From contig NZ_PHUF01000002.1 in assembly GCF_002813245.1 (NCBI RefSeq), positions 806,001 through 870,000 of the forward strand: DNA of 64,000 nucleotides. Reading direction: 5' to 3'. The notes beneath the pieces were generated by a model, which saw nothing but the letters and a program-made list of their open reading frames with translations, did not search any database and was not told the DNA's origin. Source of the DNA: Novosphingobium kunmingense (lineage in GTDB: Bacteria > Pseudomonadota > Alphaproteobacteria > Sphingomonadales > Sphingomonadaceae). Below, piece after piece: positions 1 to 9,224 of the stretch. The position numbers were made by a program, and so were the translations under genes. Each line of letters begins with the position of its first letter. Positions within the stretch are counted from its first letter, which is position 1.

Positions 1-579
1 AACCGACAGCACGATGACCGTCGTGATGAGCGTGATCATGCCCGGCAGGGTGAACCAGCGATACTCGAGGTTGGGGTTGAACCAGTGCCGCGCGGCGATC
101 TGCGGCGTGGCAACGGCAGCCTCGGGGCGCAGTTGCGTTCCGGTCTGCAGTGCGACCTCGCCAAGATAGCCCGCTACGATCTGCGCCGCGTTGACCCGTC
201 GCCCATCGAGCAGCAGCCCTACCTGTCCCGGCTCGCCGCGCGCAATCCGCGCCGACAGATCGGCCGGAATGATCAGGCCGGCAATGACCTCACGCCGCTC
301 GATCGCGACGGCGAGCGCCCGTTCGTTGGGATAGGCGGTGACTGCGCGCACATTGCGCACGGCGGCCGTCGCAGAGAGAAGCCGTTCCGAGGCAATCCCG
401 GCGTCGCGGTTGACCACGCCGATATCGATGTTGCGCACTTCGAGCGTCGTCGCAAAGCCGAACAGGATGAGCTGGATGATCGGCGAGGCTACCAGCGTCG
501 TCAGGACGCGCCGGTCGAGCAGGACGACGCGCAGTTCCTTCAGCGCCATCGCCGCGATGCGGGTCAGCGCCCCGGTCAT
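1..579 (-). CDS. ABC-2 type transporter permease, C-terminus cut off by window edge
   Basis: Inner-membrane permease of a drug/toxin-type ABC exporter, resembling YbhR/YhhJ. 193 codons are open from an ATG at 579 to the edge. The N-terminus is cytoplasmic and basic (KELRVVLLDRR), followed by a membrane helix at about residues 26-44. A large periplasmic region follows, and a second helix (GMITLITTVIVLSV) begins at the edge. The start overlaps the stop of the preceding permease by ATGA, so it is the last visible gene of a HlyD-ATPase-permease-permease operon. The family is about 370 aa, so roughly half is missing. Substrate cannot be read from the sequence. Confidence 0.9.
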   Translation of the reverse strand, partial: MTGALTRIAAMALKELRVVLLDRRVLTTLVASPIIQLILFGFATTLEVRNIDIGVVNRDAGIASERLLSATAAVRNVRAVTAYPNERALAVAIERREVIAGLIIPADLSARIARGEPGQVGLLLDGRRVNAAQIVAGYLGEVALQTGTQLRPEAAVATPQIAARHWFNPNLEYRWFTLPGMITLITTVIVLSV

Positions 580-1709
580 GCGATGGTCCGCTTGATCGCG
601 CGCGTGACGCGCAGGAAGAAGAAGGCTCCGAAACCGAGCAGGACTACGATGTTCGGCAGGAACAGCGACCAGACGTCGCCGACCAGGAAGACGCTTTGCA
701 GCGGCGGAATGAGGTAACGCGCCGGAACGATATAGGTCAGCCACTGGATCGCCCGCGGCATCGAATCGATTTCGAACAGGAAGCCCGACAACAGCAACGA
801 GGGCAGGAATCCCGACAGCAGCGCGAACTGAGTCGATACGAACTGGTTCTTCGTCCCCGCCGAGATCAGCAGACCCTGTCCGAGGACTGCGGCGAGGAAA
901 GCCGAGGCGATCAGGAACAACGCCAGAAGCGATCCGCGGAACGGCAAGCCGTAGCCCAGTACCGCGACGGCCACGCAGATTCCAGTCGAGGCGAGACCCA
1001 GCACGTAATACGGCAGCAGCTTCGACAGGACGAGCGAGGGAATGGCGATCGGCGTCGACAGCAGCCCTTCCATCGTGCCGCGCTCGTACTCGCGGGCCAT
1101 GATCAGTGCCGTCAGAAGACTGCCGATCATGGCCATGACGATGCCGATTGCGCCCGGCACCAGCATGAACCGGCTCTGCAGACCGGGGTTGTAGGTGTAG
1201 CGGGCGACCACTTCGAGTACCGCTGGCGCGGCGACACCCCCTTCCCCAGCCCGTGCTGCGACCCAGGCGCGGACCGCGTCGCGCAAGTGTCCGGTCAGGA
1301 AGGTGGCCGTGTTGACCTGTGCCCCGTCCGTGATCAATTGCAGGTCCTGCGTCTGTTCGCGCAGCAGAGATTCGCCGAAGCCTTCAGGGATGACCGCGAC
1401 CCCGCGCAGGGTGCCATCGACCAGGCCTCGCTCAAGTGCGCCAAGCGACGGGCCTTCGACAACAGCGAAGCTCTCGTTGTTCCGCAGAATACCGACCAAC
1501 TCGCGAGACGCCTGGCTGTGGTCGCGGTCGACCACGCCGAGCCGCGAATGCCGTACGTCGAGGCTGACCGCGTTGCCGAACAGGATCATCAGGATCAGCG
1601 GCATCAGCACGACGAGCCCGAAGGTCGAGGGATCGAGCCAGACCTGCGCCCATTCCTTGGCACGGATCGCGGCGGCGCGGCGGCGGGCGAACGGATCGCG
1701 CGCGATCAC
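576..1709 (-). CDS. ABC-2 type transporter permease
   Basis: Inner-membrane subunit (377 aa) of the same exporter, YbhS/YhhJ-like. It has an N-terminal helix after a short basic leader (about 32-48), a periplasmic domain to about 170, then five hydrophobic segments in the C-terminal half. The phrase YERGTMEGLLSTP is characteristic of ABC-2 permeases. It starts with GTG at 1709, inside the stop of the ATPase gene (GTGA overlap), and its own stop overlaps the next permease. The two permeases probably form a heterodimer on the double ATPase. Confidence 0.93.
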   Translation of the reverse strand: MIARDPFARRRAAAIRAKEWAQVWLDPSTFGLVVLMPLILMILFGNAVSLDVRHSRLGVVDRDHSQASRELVGILRNNESFAVVEGPSLGALERGLVDGTLRGVAVIPEGFGESLLREQTQDLQLITDGAQVNTATFLTGHLRDAVRAWVAARAGEGGVAAPAVLEVVARYTYNPGLQSRFMLVPGAIGIVMAMIGSLLTALIMAREYERGTMEGLLSTPIAIPSLVLSKLLPYYVLGLASTGICVAVAVLGYGLPFRGSLLALFLIASAFLAAVLGQGLLISAGTKNQFVSTQFALLSGFLPSLLLSGFLFEIDSMPRAIQWLTYIVPARYLIPPLQSVFLVGDVWSLFLPNIVVLLGFGAFFFLRVTRAIKRTIA

Positions 1710-3424
1710 GCCGCCGCGCTTTCTGAACGCGCCTGCGCCTCGATCAGGGTGACGAAGGCCTGTTCGAGCGTCGGGTCAGGATTGCCGAGCACCGCGCGCT
1801 TCAAGTCATCCGGAGTTCCGCTGGCAATGGCCTGGGATCGGTTGATCAGCAACAGGCGGTCGCAGTTTTCCGCCTCGTCCATGAAATGGGTGGTGACGAG
1901 CACGGCGGTCCCCCGCGCGGCAATTGCATTGATGTGATGCCAGAACTCGCGCCGGACAAGCGGATCGACGCCCGATGTCGGTTCGTCGAGAAACAGCACC
2001 GGCGGTGTATGCAGCACCGCCGCACCCAGCGCCAGGCGCTGCTTGATGCCAAGCGGCAGAAGGCCTGCCATGTGGGCGGTGAAAGGTTCAAGATCGAGCG
2101 CGGCGACCACCCGGTCCACTGCGGCGCGGGCCCCTGCGCCCTTCAAGCCGTAAGTTCCGGCAACGAACCGCAGGTTGGCGATGACCGACAAGTCGCCATA
2201 GAGCGAGAACTTCTGCGGCATGTAGCCCAGCGCCGCGCGTGCGCCGACGGCAGCGCGGGTCAATTCGCGGCCGGCCACGGTGCCCAGCCCGCCCGATGGC
2301 GTGACGAGGCCGCAGAGCATTCGGAAAGTGGTCGACTTGCCCGCGCCGTTCGGGCCGAGCAGGCCGAAAATCTCGCCCGGGAAGACGGTGAAGGTGATGT
2401 CCTGCGCCGCCGTAAATGCACCATAGCGCTTGGTCAGTTGCAACGCGGCAATCGCTGGTCGGTCGCGATCGGCGGTGCGCGGCGGAAAGGCTTCTGCGAG
2501 CACGCTCGGCGGGAGCGGGCGGCCATCGTCGAGCAGTGCCGAAAACCCGTCTTCTGCATTCGGCTCAGCGGGGAGCCAGGTCCGCCCTGGCGGCGGAGAG
2601 GCCGAGCGACAGATCGCGCGCAGCGACCGCCCCGACATGGACGCGCTGACCACTTCGGCCCGTTCGAGCAGGTCCTGCAGGGCTTCGCGGCGGCCTTCGG
2701 ACGGCAAAGGTGCCGCAAACGTTCGGTCGGCAGCGACCTTGGCCAGGCCCGAAGGCGCGCCTTCGTAAAGAATGCGTCCCTGGTGCAACAGGATAAGGTC
2801 GTCGCAGCGGCTGGCGTCGTCAAGGATGCTGGTCGTCCACACGATCGCGCTATGGGGCCCGGCAAGCTCCTGCGCGAGGTCCCAGATCTCGCGCCGGGAG
2901 ACCGGATCGACGCCTACCGATGGTTCGTCGAGCAGCATCAGCGGCGGCGCCGCGACCACGGCGCAGGCCAGCGCCAACTTCTGACGCATACCGCCAGACA
3001 GGCGGTTGGCAGGCCGATCCCTGAAGTCCGCAAGCCCGGTCGCTCGGTACAGTGTGGCCATCCGGTCCGGGTTGTCTTCGGGCTCCACGCCGCGCAACCG
3101 GGCGTAAAGCTCGAGATTTTGCCGCACGGTAAGCTCGCCATAAAGCGCACCGCCCTGCGGCATGTAGCCGACCTGGTTGCGGTCGAGTTCGGCGACGGGG
3201 CGCCCCATCACCTCGACCGAACCGCGATCGGCTTCGACCAGCCCCGCGAGGATGCGCATCAACGTGGTCTTGCCGCCGGCGTCGGGACCGACGAGGCCCA
3301 GCGAACGGCCTGGGTCCAAGGTCAGGCTGATCCCGTCGAGCGCCTGAACTGGCGGCGCGCCGCGCCGTGCGCCCTTGAAACGCTTGGCTACGTCGACCAG
3401 CCGGAGGAGCGGTTCCTCCGCCAT
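1706..3424 (-). CDS. Fused double ABC ATPase of an efflux system (YbhF-like)
   Basis: Cytoplasmic ATPase with two nucleotide-binding domains in one 572-aa chain. Domain 1 (about 5-230) has Walker A GPDAGGKTT, signature LSGGMRQKL and Walker B LMLLDEPSVGVD. Domain 2 (about 325-555) has Walker A GPNGAGKST, a divergent signature LPLGIKQRL and Walker B VLFLDEPTSGVD. This tandem build, with the relaxed second signature, is usual in the YbhF/RbbA group that pairs with HlyD-type adaptors and ABC-2 permeases. It lies 6 bp downstream of the adaptor gene and overlaps the permease gene. It powers export; the substrate is unknown. Confidence 0.95.
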   Translation of the reverse strand: MAEEPLLRLVDVAKRFKGARRGAPPVQALDGISLTLDPGRSLGLVGPDAGGKTTLMRILAGLVEADRGSVEVMGRPVAELDRNQVGYMPQGGALYGELTVRQNLELYARLRGVEPEDNPDRMATLYRATGLADFRDRPANRLSGGMRQKLALACAVVAAPPLMLLDEPSVGVDPVSRREIWDLAQELAGPHSAIVWTTSILDDASRCDDLILLHQGRILYEGAPSGLAKVAADRTFAAPLPSEGRREALQDLLERAEVVSASMSGRSLRAICRSASPPPGRTWLPAEPNAEDGFSALLDDGRPLPPSVLAEAFPPRTADRDRPAIAALQLTKRYGAFTAAQDITFTVFPGEIFGLLGPNGAGKSTTFRMLCGLVTPSGGLGTVAGRELTRAAVGARAALGYMPQKFSLYGDLSVIANLRFVAGTYGLKGAGARAAVDRVVAALDLEPFTAHMAGLLPLGIKQRLALGAAVLHTPPVLFLDEPTSGVDPLVRREFWHHINAIAARGTAVLVTTHFMDEAENCDRLLLINRSQAIASGTPDDLKRAVLGNPDPTLEQAFVTLIEAQARSESAAA

Positions 3425-3430
3425 GCGGCG

Positions 3431-4459
3431 TCAGTTCCGAACCGGCGCGTCGGGAATGACGACCGTAACCGGCGCGCCCTGCCGCAAGTCGCCGCCCGGA
3501 TCCTCGACGATCAGGCGAACGCGGTAGACCAGATCGGTGCGCAACTGCTCGGTCTGGACGGTCTTGGGCGTGAACTCCGCGACCGGGGACACGAAGCCGA
3601 CGCGCGCCGCCCATTCCCTGCTGGTCCCGTCGGTCCGCACCTTGACCGGCATCCCCGGCTTGACGCGGTGGAGGTCCGGTTCGGCGACATAGGCGCGCAC
3701 CCGCACAGGTTGGGTCAGCGCGAGAGTCAGCACGGTCTGTCCGGCGGTGACGATGGCCCCCGCCTCGCGCGCGCGGGTCAGCACCTGGCCCGGCTCGGGC
3801 GCGCGGATCACCGTATCGTCAAGATCGGTCTGCGCCGCACGGCGTTCGGCCAGAACGGCTTCGCGGGTCGCCTGGCTGGCGGCCTGGTCCTCGATCCGCG
3901 TTCCGGCGGCGACCAATGATAGCGCGGCGCTCGCCTGGGCGACGCGGGCCTGGGCGCTGCGCAGCGCGGCTTCGGCGGTCTGCACGTCGGCCTTGCTGAT
4001 GAAGCCCTTTTCGATAAGCGCCAGGCGCCTGTCGTACTGCCGCCGGGCTTCGGCCAGGGCGGCCTCGGCGGCGGCGACTTCTGCGCGCGCCTCACCCAGT
4101 TCCTGCGGCCGGGCGCCGTTGGCATCGCGCGCCGCCGTAGCCGAAGCCGCCATGGCGCGGGCGTCGGCCCCGGCAAGCCGGTCCTGCAAGGGGCGCGTAT
4201 CGAGCTGAGCAAGAACCTGGCCGCGAATCACGCGGTCGCCCTCGTCGACCAGCAGCTTGTCGATCCGGCCGGGGACACGAAAACCGAGCTGTACTTCGCG
4301 TATCTCGACGTTGCCGTAGAGCCGGAGCGGCCCGTCCTGGTCCGCACCCCACAGGCCAAAGGCCCTGCCCGCGAAATACAGCATGGCAGCCACGACCAGC
4401 AGCGCAGCCATGAAACGCAAGCGCCTGTTTTTCGGCGATGAAACTTCCGGCGAACCCAT
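3431..4459 (-). CDS. HlyD-family periplasmic adaptor of ABC exporter (YbhG-like)
   Basis: Membrane fusion protein of 342 aa. A single N-terminal anchor helix (about 16-33) is followed by a biotinyl-lipoyl half-domain (RLYGNVEIREVQLGFRVPGR, then VDEGDRVIRGQVLAQLD). A long Ala-rich coiled-coil hairpin (about 85-200) comes next, then the second lipoyl half (VIRAPEPGQVLTRAREAGAIV) and a beta-barrel domain. ATG at 4459 is preceded by a G-run Shine-Dalgarno. First gene of the exporter operon; it links the inner-membrane pump to an outer-membrane channel not seen here. The 70 bp upstream separates it from the exopolysaccharide locus. Confidence 0.94.
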   Translation of the reverse strand: MGSPEVSSPKNRRLRFMAALLVVAAMLYFAGRAFGLWGADQDGPLRLYGNVEIREVQLGFRVPGRIDKLLVDEGDRVIRGQVLAQLDTRPLQDRLAGADARAMAASATAARDANGARPQELGEARAEVAAAEAALAEARRQYDRRLALIEKGFISKADVQTAEAALRSAQARVAQASAALSLVAAGTRIEDQAASQATREAVLAERRAAQTDLDDTVIRAPEPGQVLTRAREAGAIVTAGQTVLTLALTQPVRVRAYVAEPDLHRVKPGMPVKVRTDGTSREWAARVGFVSPVAEFTPKTVQTEQLRTDLVYRVRLIVEDPGGDLRQGAPVTVVIPDAPVRN

Positions 4460-4529
4460 TATTCCCCCCCGACGCCCGAAGGCGTTGGAGCTAATAGCTA
4501 GTCAAACGGCAAGTTCCGTCAAGAAAAAC

Positions 4530-6428
4530 TCAAACCGAAAGCCCCAATATCTTCAGGGATTTGTCGAGCATGACAAGTTGCCAAAGCAGCCGTCCGTGGT
4601 CGGATCGCCCCGAAACATGATCGTCGGCCAGCCGCGCAATGCGATGGCTGTCGAACCATCCGCTCCGGGCCAATGCGGACGAGGACCCGACCGAGCGCGC
4701 CGTCTCGGCCAGGGGACCACGGAACCACTGCGCAATCGGGGTAACGAAGCCCTGCTTGGGGCGGAACAGGATATCGTCGGAGAGATAGCGGCGCATCGCC
4801 CGCTTCATAAGCCATTTGCCCTCGGCACGGCGCACGCGCAGGTTTTCGGGCAGGCTGGCGGCGAATTCGATCAGGCGGTGATCGAGCAGCGGCTCGCGCG
4901 TCTCGAGGCCGACCGCCATGCTGGTGCGATCGACCTTGGTAAGGATGTCGCCCGGCAGCCAGAACTTGAGGTCGGCATACTGCGCCTTGTCGAGTCCCGA
5001 CCTGGCCGGAGCACCGGCCATAAGATCGACCAGCACCTGTTCGGCCCGATAATCCCCGCGGCGCGCCAGGTATTCCGGGCTATACAGCGTGGCGCGCAGT
5101 TCGGGGGGCACGATGCCGATGGAGCGGGCGTAACCCTCCTCGCTCGACAGGGCGAGCGCCTGGAAAGTCGCCTTGGCGCGCAGTGGCCGGGGCGCCCAAT
5201 CCGCCTTGGGATATACGGCGCCCAGGGTGCCGAAGATCGATCGGCGCAAGCCGTGCGGCAGCAGCCGGCGCAGGCGGTCCTCGCCATGCTGGAATACATG
5301 GCGGCGATAACCGGCCAGCGCTTCATCGGCGCCGTCGCCCGACAGGGCCACGGTCACTGCCTCTCGGGCGAGCTGGCAGACCCGCCAGGTCGGCAGTGCC
5401 GAGGCATCGGCGAAAGGTTCGTCGAACATCGCTGCGAGAGTATCGACTGCGCCGAAATCGTCGGGAGAGACAATGCGGGTGCGGTGTTCGGTCCCAAACT
5501 GCCGGGCGATCCGGTCGGCGTAGGATGTTTCGTCGAGCGCGGCGACGTCGAACCCGATCGAGCAGGTCTTCACCGGGTCCCTGCCGGCTTCGCTCATCAG
5601 GGCGACGACACTGGAGGAGTCTACCCCGCCCGATAGAAATGCGCCCAGCGGCACGTCGGCGACCATTCGCGAGGCGACGGCCTGGCGCATCAAATGCAGC
5701 AGTTCCGCTTCGAGGTCCGCAGCAGATCCGCTGCGGCGCTCGGCAAAGCTGACGTCCCACCACTGCCGCGGCGCGGGGAGAGGTTGCCCATGCCGCAGCA
5801 GCAGCGAATGACCTGCGGGCAGCTTGGCCACCCCAGCCAGGATCGAGCGGTGATCGGGCACGTAGCCCCAGGCGAGGTAATCGTCGATCGCCAGCGGGTC
5901 GACCTCGCGCCGTAGCAACGGATGCGCCAGAAGCCCCTTCAATTCGGAAGCGAAAGCCAGGCTCCCGTCGCTGAGCACGGCATAAAACAACGGTTTAACG
6001 CCCAGCCGGTCGCGCGCCAAAAACAGTGTGCGCTCGGCCAGATCGTAGATCGCGAAGGCGAACATGCCGTGCAGCCGCTCGACGCAAGCCGGTCCCCAGC
6101 GTTGCCAGGCGGCAAGGATGACTTCGCTATCGCCCTCGGTGTGAAACTGCGCACCCGCGGCCCGCAATTCGGCGCGAAGCTCGCGGAAATTGTAGATCTC
6201 GCCATTGAAGACAAGCATCGCCCGCCGATCGCTCGATGCCATCGGCTGCGACGATCCGGCCAGGTCGATGATCGACAGGCGGCGATGGCCAAGACCCACG
6301 CCTGGCCCTGTCCACACCCCGGCCCCATCCGGACCACGATGCGCCATGGACGCGCACATCCGCTCGACCCTCTGCGGCTCGACGGGCTTGGGCGTTGGCA
6401 AGTGGAAGATGCCGGCAATCGCGCACAT
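4530..6428 (-). CDS. XrtA/PEP-CTERM system-associated amidotransferase (asparagine synthase-like)
   Basis: 632-aa glutamine amidotransferase of the AsnB family, the type found in exosortase A loci (TIGR03108-like). The N-terminal Ntn domain starts MCAIAGIF, so Cys2 is the expected glutamine nucleophile after Met removal; RGPDGAGVW and VFNGEIYNFRELR follow. The C-terminal synthetase domain carries the PP-loop LSGGVDSS. The frame is open well upstream, but ATG 6428 is chosen because Cys must be residue 2 and AGGAG precedes it. Last gene of the minus-strand locus. It probably amidates a sugar or amino-acid substituent of the exopolysaccharide; the acceptor is unknown. Confidence 0.93.
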   Translation of the reverse strand: MCAIAGIFHLPTPKPVEPQRVERMCASMAHRGPDGAGVWTGPGVGLGHRRLSIIDLAGSSQPMASSDRRAMLVFNGEIYNFRELRAELRAAGAQFHTEGDSEVILAAWQRWGPACVERLHGMFAFAIYDLAERTLFLARDRLGVKPLFYAVLSDGSLAFASELKGLLAHPLLRREVDPLAIDDYLAWGYVPDHRSILAGVAKLPAGHSLLLRHGQPLPAPRQWWDVSFAERRSGSAADLEAELLHLMRQAVASRMVADVPLGAFLSGGVDSSSVVALMSEAGRDPVKTCSIGFDVAALDETSYADRIARQFGTEHRTRIVSPDDFGAVDTLAAMFDEPFADASALPTWRVCQLAREAVTVALSGDGADEALAGYRRHVFQHGEDRLRRLLPHGLRRSIFGTLGAVYPKADWAPRPLRAKATFQALALSSEEGYARSIGIVPPELRATLYSPEYLARRGDYRAEQVLVDLMAGAPARSGLDKAQYADLKFWLPGDILTKVDRTSMAVGLETREPLLDHRLIEFAASLPENLRVRRAEGKWLMKRAMRRYLSDDILFRPKQGFVTPIAQWFRGPLAETARSVGSSSALARSGWFDSHRIARLADDHVSGRSDHGRLLWQLVMLDKSLKILGLSV

Positions 6429-6439
6429 GAGGCCGGCTC

Positions 6440-7996
6440 CTAGCGGGCGGAGGCGATGCGGTCCATCCATGGCCCGACCGCACCCGCTGCTCGCTGGAAC
6501 TCGGCAAGACCAGTCGCGGGGCTGCCTTGCTCCCCCGCCTCGCTGGACAGAATCAGGAGCGCTGTGGGACGCCGGCGCAGCAGCGCCCGGTCGCGCAGCA
6601 CCGCGAGCTTGAGCGCAAGGTTGTTGCCGCTCAGAAGGTCTCCGGTGCGATAGAAGGTCAGGGCCAGTCGCTCGGTGCCGTTGTCGGCGCGGAGGCGGTC
6701 GGCGCGGGCCTGGTCCTGCGCCGGGCCAGCGCCGAGCCACGACCAGCCGCTTTCGGCACGCAAGGCGCCCTCACCGAAGCCGCCCGCCTCCTGCCCCTCT
6801 CGCTGAACCGAATAAAGCGCGTAGAACACGTCGACCCGGTGCCCGTGAGCGTCGGCGTAGCGGCCGAGCAGCCGGTGTTCGGCGCCTGCGGCGCGCGGCT
6901 CCCAAGGGTAGGCCGGTGCATAGTCGACACGCTGCCAGCCCGGCACTTCGAGTAGTGCGATCCTTGCGGGCAGCGTCGCAGAGCGCCCGTCGGCAAGCGC
7001 GACCCAGCCGATCGCAACCGCCACGAGCAGCACGAGGCCGATCGTGCCGCTGGCCGCAGAGGCTGATGCGCGCGCAAGACGAGAAATGAGCGGTGATCGC
7101 TCTACCGCCTCGACATCGACCATCGGGTCGTCCACGGCCCGGTCGAAGTGCCGCCAGGCCAGGCCGATCACCAGCGCGATGATGGTCGCGAAGAAGACCC
7201 ACCCGTAGATCAGATGGTCGATCCCGGCTGCGCGTTCCGCGCCGACGTACTGGGCCATGAAGATCGTGGCGAAGGCGCGCAGTCCGTTCCCGACGATAGG
7301 CGCCACGATGCACAATACCATGAAGGCAGCGCGACGGCGCCAGCTGCTAAAGCCGACATGCGCGACGAAAACACCGAGCGCGACCATGGCGATTAGGAAC
7401 TTGACGCCCGAACAGGCCTCGGCGACTTCGAACAGGCCGGCTGGCGTGTCGATGTAGACGCCATCTATGGCGGCGGGGATGGCGCTCAAGTTGACCAGCG
7501 CGACGGTGAGCTTTGCCGTGATCATCTGGAGCACGGGGACCAGCTCGTCGCCGAACGGAACCATGAAGACCATATAGGCGAGCGGAAACATGAGCGCTGC
7601 AAACACGCGCGGCCCGGCCAGGCTGAGCAGGCTCGCCGGCAGGAGCCCGACCACGGCGGCCTGACGCAGCAGATCGAAGCCCGACAACGCGCCAAGTGCC
7701 CAGACGAACAACAGCGCGCCAAACGCGACCAGTCCGGGAAGCCACGTAGCCGGAGCGAAGGCCATCACCTGTTCACGCCGCTGCCAGGCCAGCCAGGCGA
7801 CCAGTGGCGGGACCAGGACCATGTGATTGTAGGTCGAGCTGTTCCACCACTGGTCGGCGATGCGCGCCCAGTCCGGCGCGAACACGCCGATCAAGGCCAG
7901 CCAGGCCAGTGCGATGCGGACCAGCGTTCCGCGCCAGGCGGGGCTGAGCCGGGCGCCGAGGCCCGGTCGCCGCCCCAGCGCCAGGTCAGGCGGCAT
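6440..7996 (-). CDS. xrtA: Exosortase A fused to an EpsI domain
   Basis: Polytopic inner-membrane transpeptidase predicted to cut PEP-CTERM tails from exported proteins. 518 aa. The N-terminal part (about 25-285) has about eight helices and the exosortase catalytic residues Cys195 (EACSGVKF), Arg240 (GNGLRAF) and His261 (DHLIYGW). After a helix at about 310-330 comes a periplasmic EpsI-like domain (about 345-515; PGWQRVDY, VDVFYALYSVQREGQEA). EpsI is a separate protein in some bacteria; the fusion is usual in sphingomonads. It overlaps the glycosyltransferase gene upstream and lies 11 bp before the amidotransferase. No PEP-CTERM substrate is encoded in this window. Confidence 0.96.
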   Translation of the reverse strand: MPPDLALGRRPGLGARLSPAWRGTLVRIALAWLALIGVFAPDWARIADQWWNSSTYNHMVLVPPLVAWLAWQRREQVMAFAPATWLPGLVAFGALLFVWALGALSGFDLLRQAAVVGLLPASLLSLAGPRVFAALMFPLAYMVFMVPFGDELVPVLQMITAKLTVALVNLSAIPAAIDGVYIDTPAGLFEVAEACSGVKFLIAMVALGVFVAHVGFSSWRRRAAFMVLCIVAPIVGNGLRAFATIFMAQYVGAERAAGIDHLIYGWVFFATIIALVIGLAWRHFDRAVDDPMVDVEAVERSPLISRLARASASAASGTIGLVLLVAVAIGWVALADGRSATLPARIALLEVPGWQRVDYAPAYPWEPRAAGAEHRLLGRYADAHGHRVDVFYALYSVQREGQEAGGFGEGALRAESGWSWLGAGPAQDQARADRLRADNGTERLALTFYRTGDLLSGNNLALKLAVLRDRALLRRRPTALLILSSEAGEQGSPATGLAEFQRAAGAVGPWMDRIASAR

Positions 7997-9224
7997 CGCG
8001 CGACCCCGGAGCGCAATCGGCCAGCAGATCGACCAGCGGGGCCAGCGTCGCCTGCCAGCTGAGCGTATCGACGACGAAGCGGCGCGCCTCGTGCCCTACG
8101 GCGCTGGCCCGAGCCGGATCCTGCGCCAGGGAAATGACGTGATCGGCAAGGCCCTCGTCGGTGTCAGCAATGAGCAGGTGGCGCCCATCCTGCGCGCCGA
8201 TCCCCGTGGCCGCCTCTGAAGTCAGGACCACCGGGAGCGCCATGGCCATGGCTTCCAGCACCTTGTTCTGTACTCCGCGGGCGATATCGAGCGGGATCAG
8301 GGCGACGTCGGCGGCGGCAATGTAGCTGCGCATGTCGTCGACCGCGCCCCATACGTAAACTCCGTCCTTGCCGTGCTGGGCAAGCAGTTCCTCGACCGGA
8401 TTTCGACCGACGATGTGCAGTGTTGCCTGCGGCAGCCGTGCACGCACAAGCGGAAGCAACCGATCGACAGCGCGCAATGCCGCCTCGACGTTCGGCGCGT
8501 AGTCCATCTGGCCCGAAAACAGCAGGCGCGGGCCGGGCTTGGCGGCAAGCTCGGCAGCGGGCTCGATCTGCGCCGGATCGAAATGGCGGCTGTCTATGCC
8601 GTTGCGCAGGGTGCGAACGTCGCAGGCTTCTCGCTCGCCCTCGGCAAGACGCCCACGGAACAGGGCCGCTTCCTCGAACGAGACGAGCAGGCTGACGTCG
8701 GAGCGGCGCGCAAGACGCCGTTCCTCAAGGCGCAGCAAGCGTCCTTCGCGCGCGTAGAGCCAGCGTTCCACCCCCCGCGCCTTGTCTGCGTAGGCTTCGA
8801 ACTTGGCCGAATCGACGTCGACAAAATCGTATATGACCCGGCCTTCAAAGCTGTCGGGAATGTATTGTCCCATCTGGCCCGAAAAGGCGTAGATCGCTGA
8901 AATAGGCCGTTCGGCGAGCACCTGGATGACATAGTCGGTCAGTTCGGCGCTGTGAAAGGCAGGCAGGGAGACCGGTTGCCGCTTCAAAAGCGATTGCAGC
9001 CCCGCCACGATCAGTGGTTTGACCCGGCGGACCAGCCGGTAACTGCGCGCGATCGCGGCCAGTTCGACTTCTTCGCTGATGTCACGCTCGTCGTCGGCGA
9101 AAGTCGCGACATGGACTGGTCCCTGCCGTGCCAGCCGCCGCAGCACGTGGTGCGAACGAATCTTGTCCCCGCGATCGGGCGGAAACGGCATCCGGTGCGA
9201 CAGGAAAAGGATTTCGCCGCTCAT
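7986..9224 (-). CDS. XrtA-associated glycosyltransferase, GT4 type (TIGR03087-like)
   Basis: 412-aa cytoplasmic glycosyltransferase expected to add a sugar during repeat-unit assembly. The N-terminal Rossmann domain begins EILFLSHRMPFPPDRGDKIR, a hallmark of this XrtA-linked subfamily. The C-terminal domain has LLFSGQMDYAPN, VGRNP, the loop DVALIPLDIARGVQNKVLEAMAM and the typical acidic E of GT4 enzymes. ATG 9224 is chosen over longer frames because it starts exactly at the conserved N-terminus and overlaps the previous stop as ATGA. Sugar donor and acceptor cannot be told from the sequence. Confidence 0.93.
   Translation of the reverse strand: MSGEILFLSHRMPFPPDRGDKIRSHHVLRRLARQGPVHVATFADDERDISEEVELAAIARSYRLVRRVKPLIVAGLQSLLKRQPVSLPAFHSAELTDYVIQVLAERPISAIYAFSGQMGQYIPDSFEGRVIYDFVDVDSAKFEAYADKARGVERWLYAREGRLLRLEERRLARRSDVSLLVSFEEAALFRGRLAEGEREACDVRTLRNGIDSRHFDPAQIEPAAELAAKPGPRLLFSGQMDYAPNVEAALRAVDRLLPLVRARLPQATLHIVGRNPVEELLAQHGKDGVYVWGAVDDMRSYIAAADVALIPLDIARGVQNKVLEAMAMALPVVLTSEAATGIGAQDGRHLLIADTDEGLADHVISLAQDPARASAVGHEARRFVVDTLSWQATLAPLVDLLADCAPGSRDAA

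Noticed and set aside
4460..4529. Short AGCT-rich near-palindrome and TTGAC boxes before the HlyD gene (possible TetR-type operator)
   Set aside because: The dyad is only partial, box spacing does not fit a promoter cleanly, and no regulator gene adjoins.
6429..6740. N-terminal extension of the amidotransferase
   Set aside because: The catalytic Cys must follow the initiator Met directly, and the extension is antisense-like Arg/Pro-rich sequence overlapping the XrtA gene.
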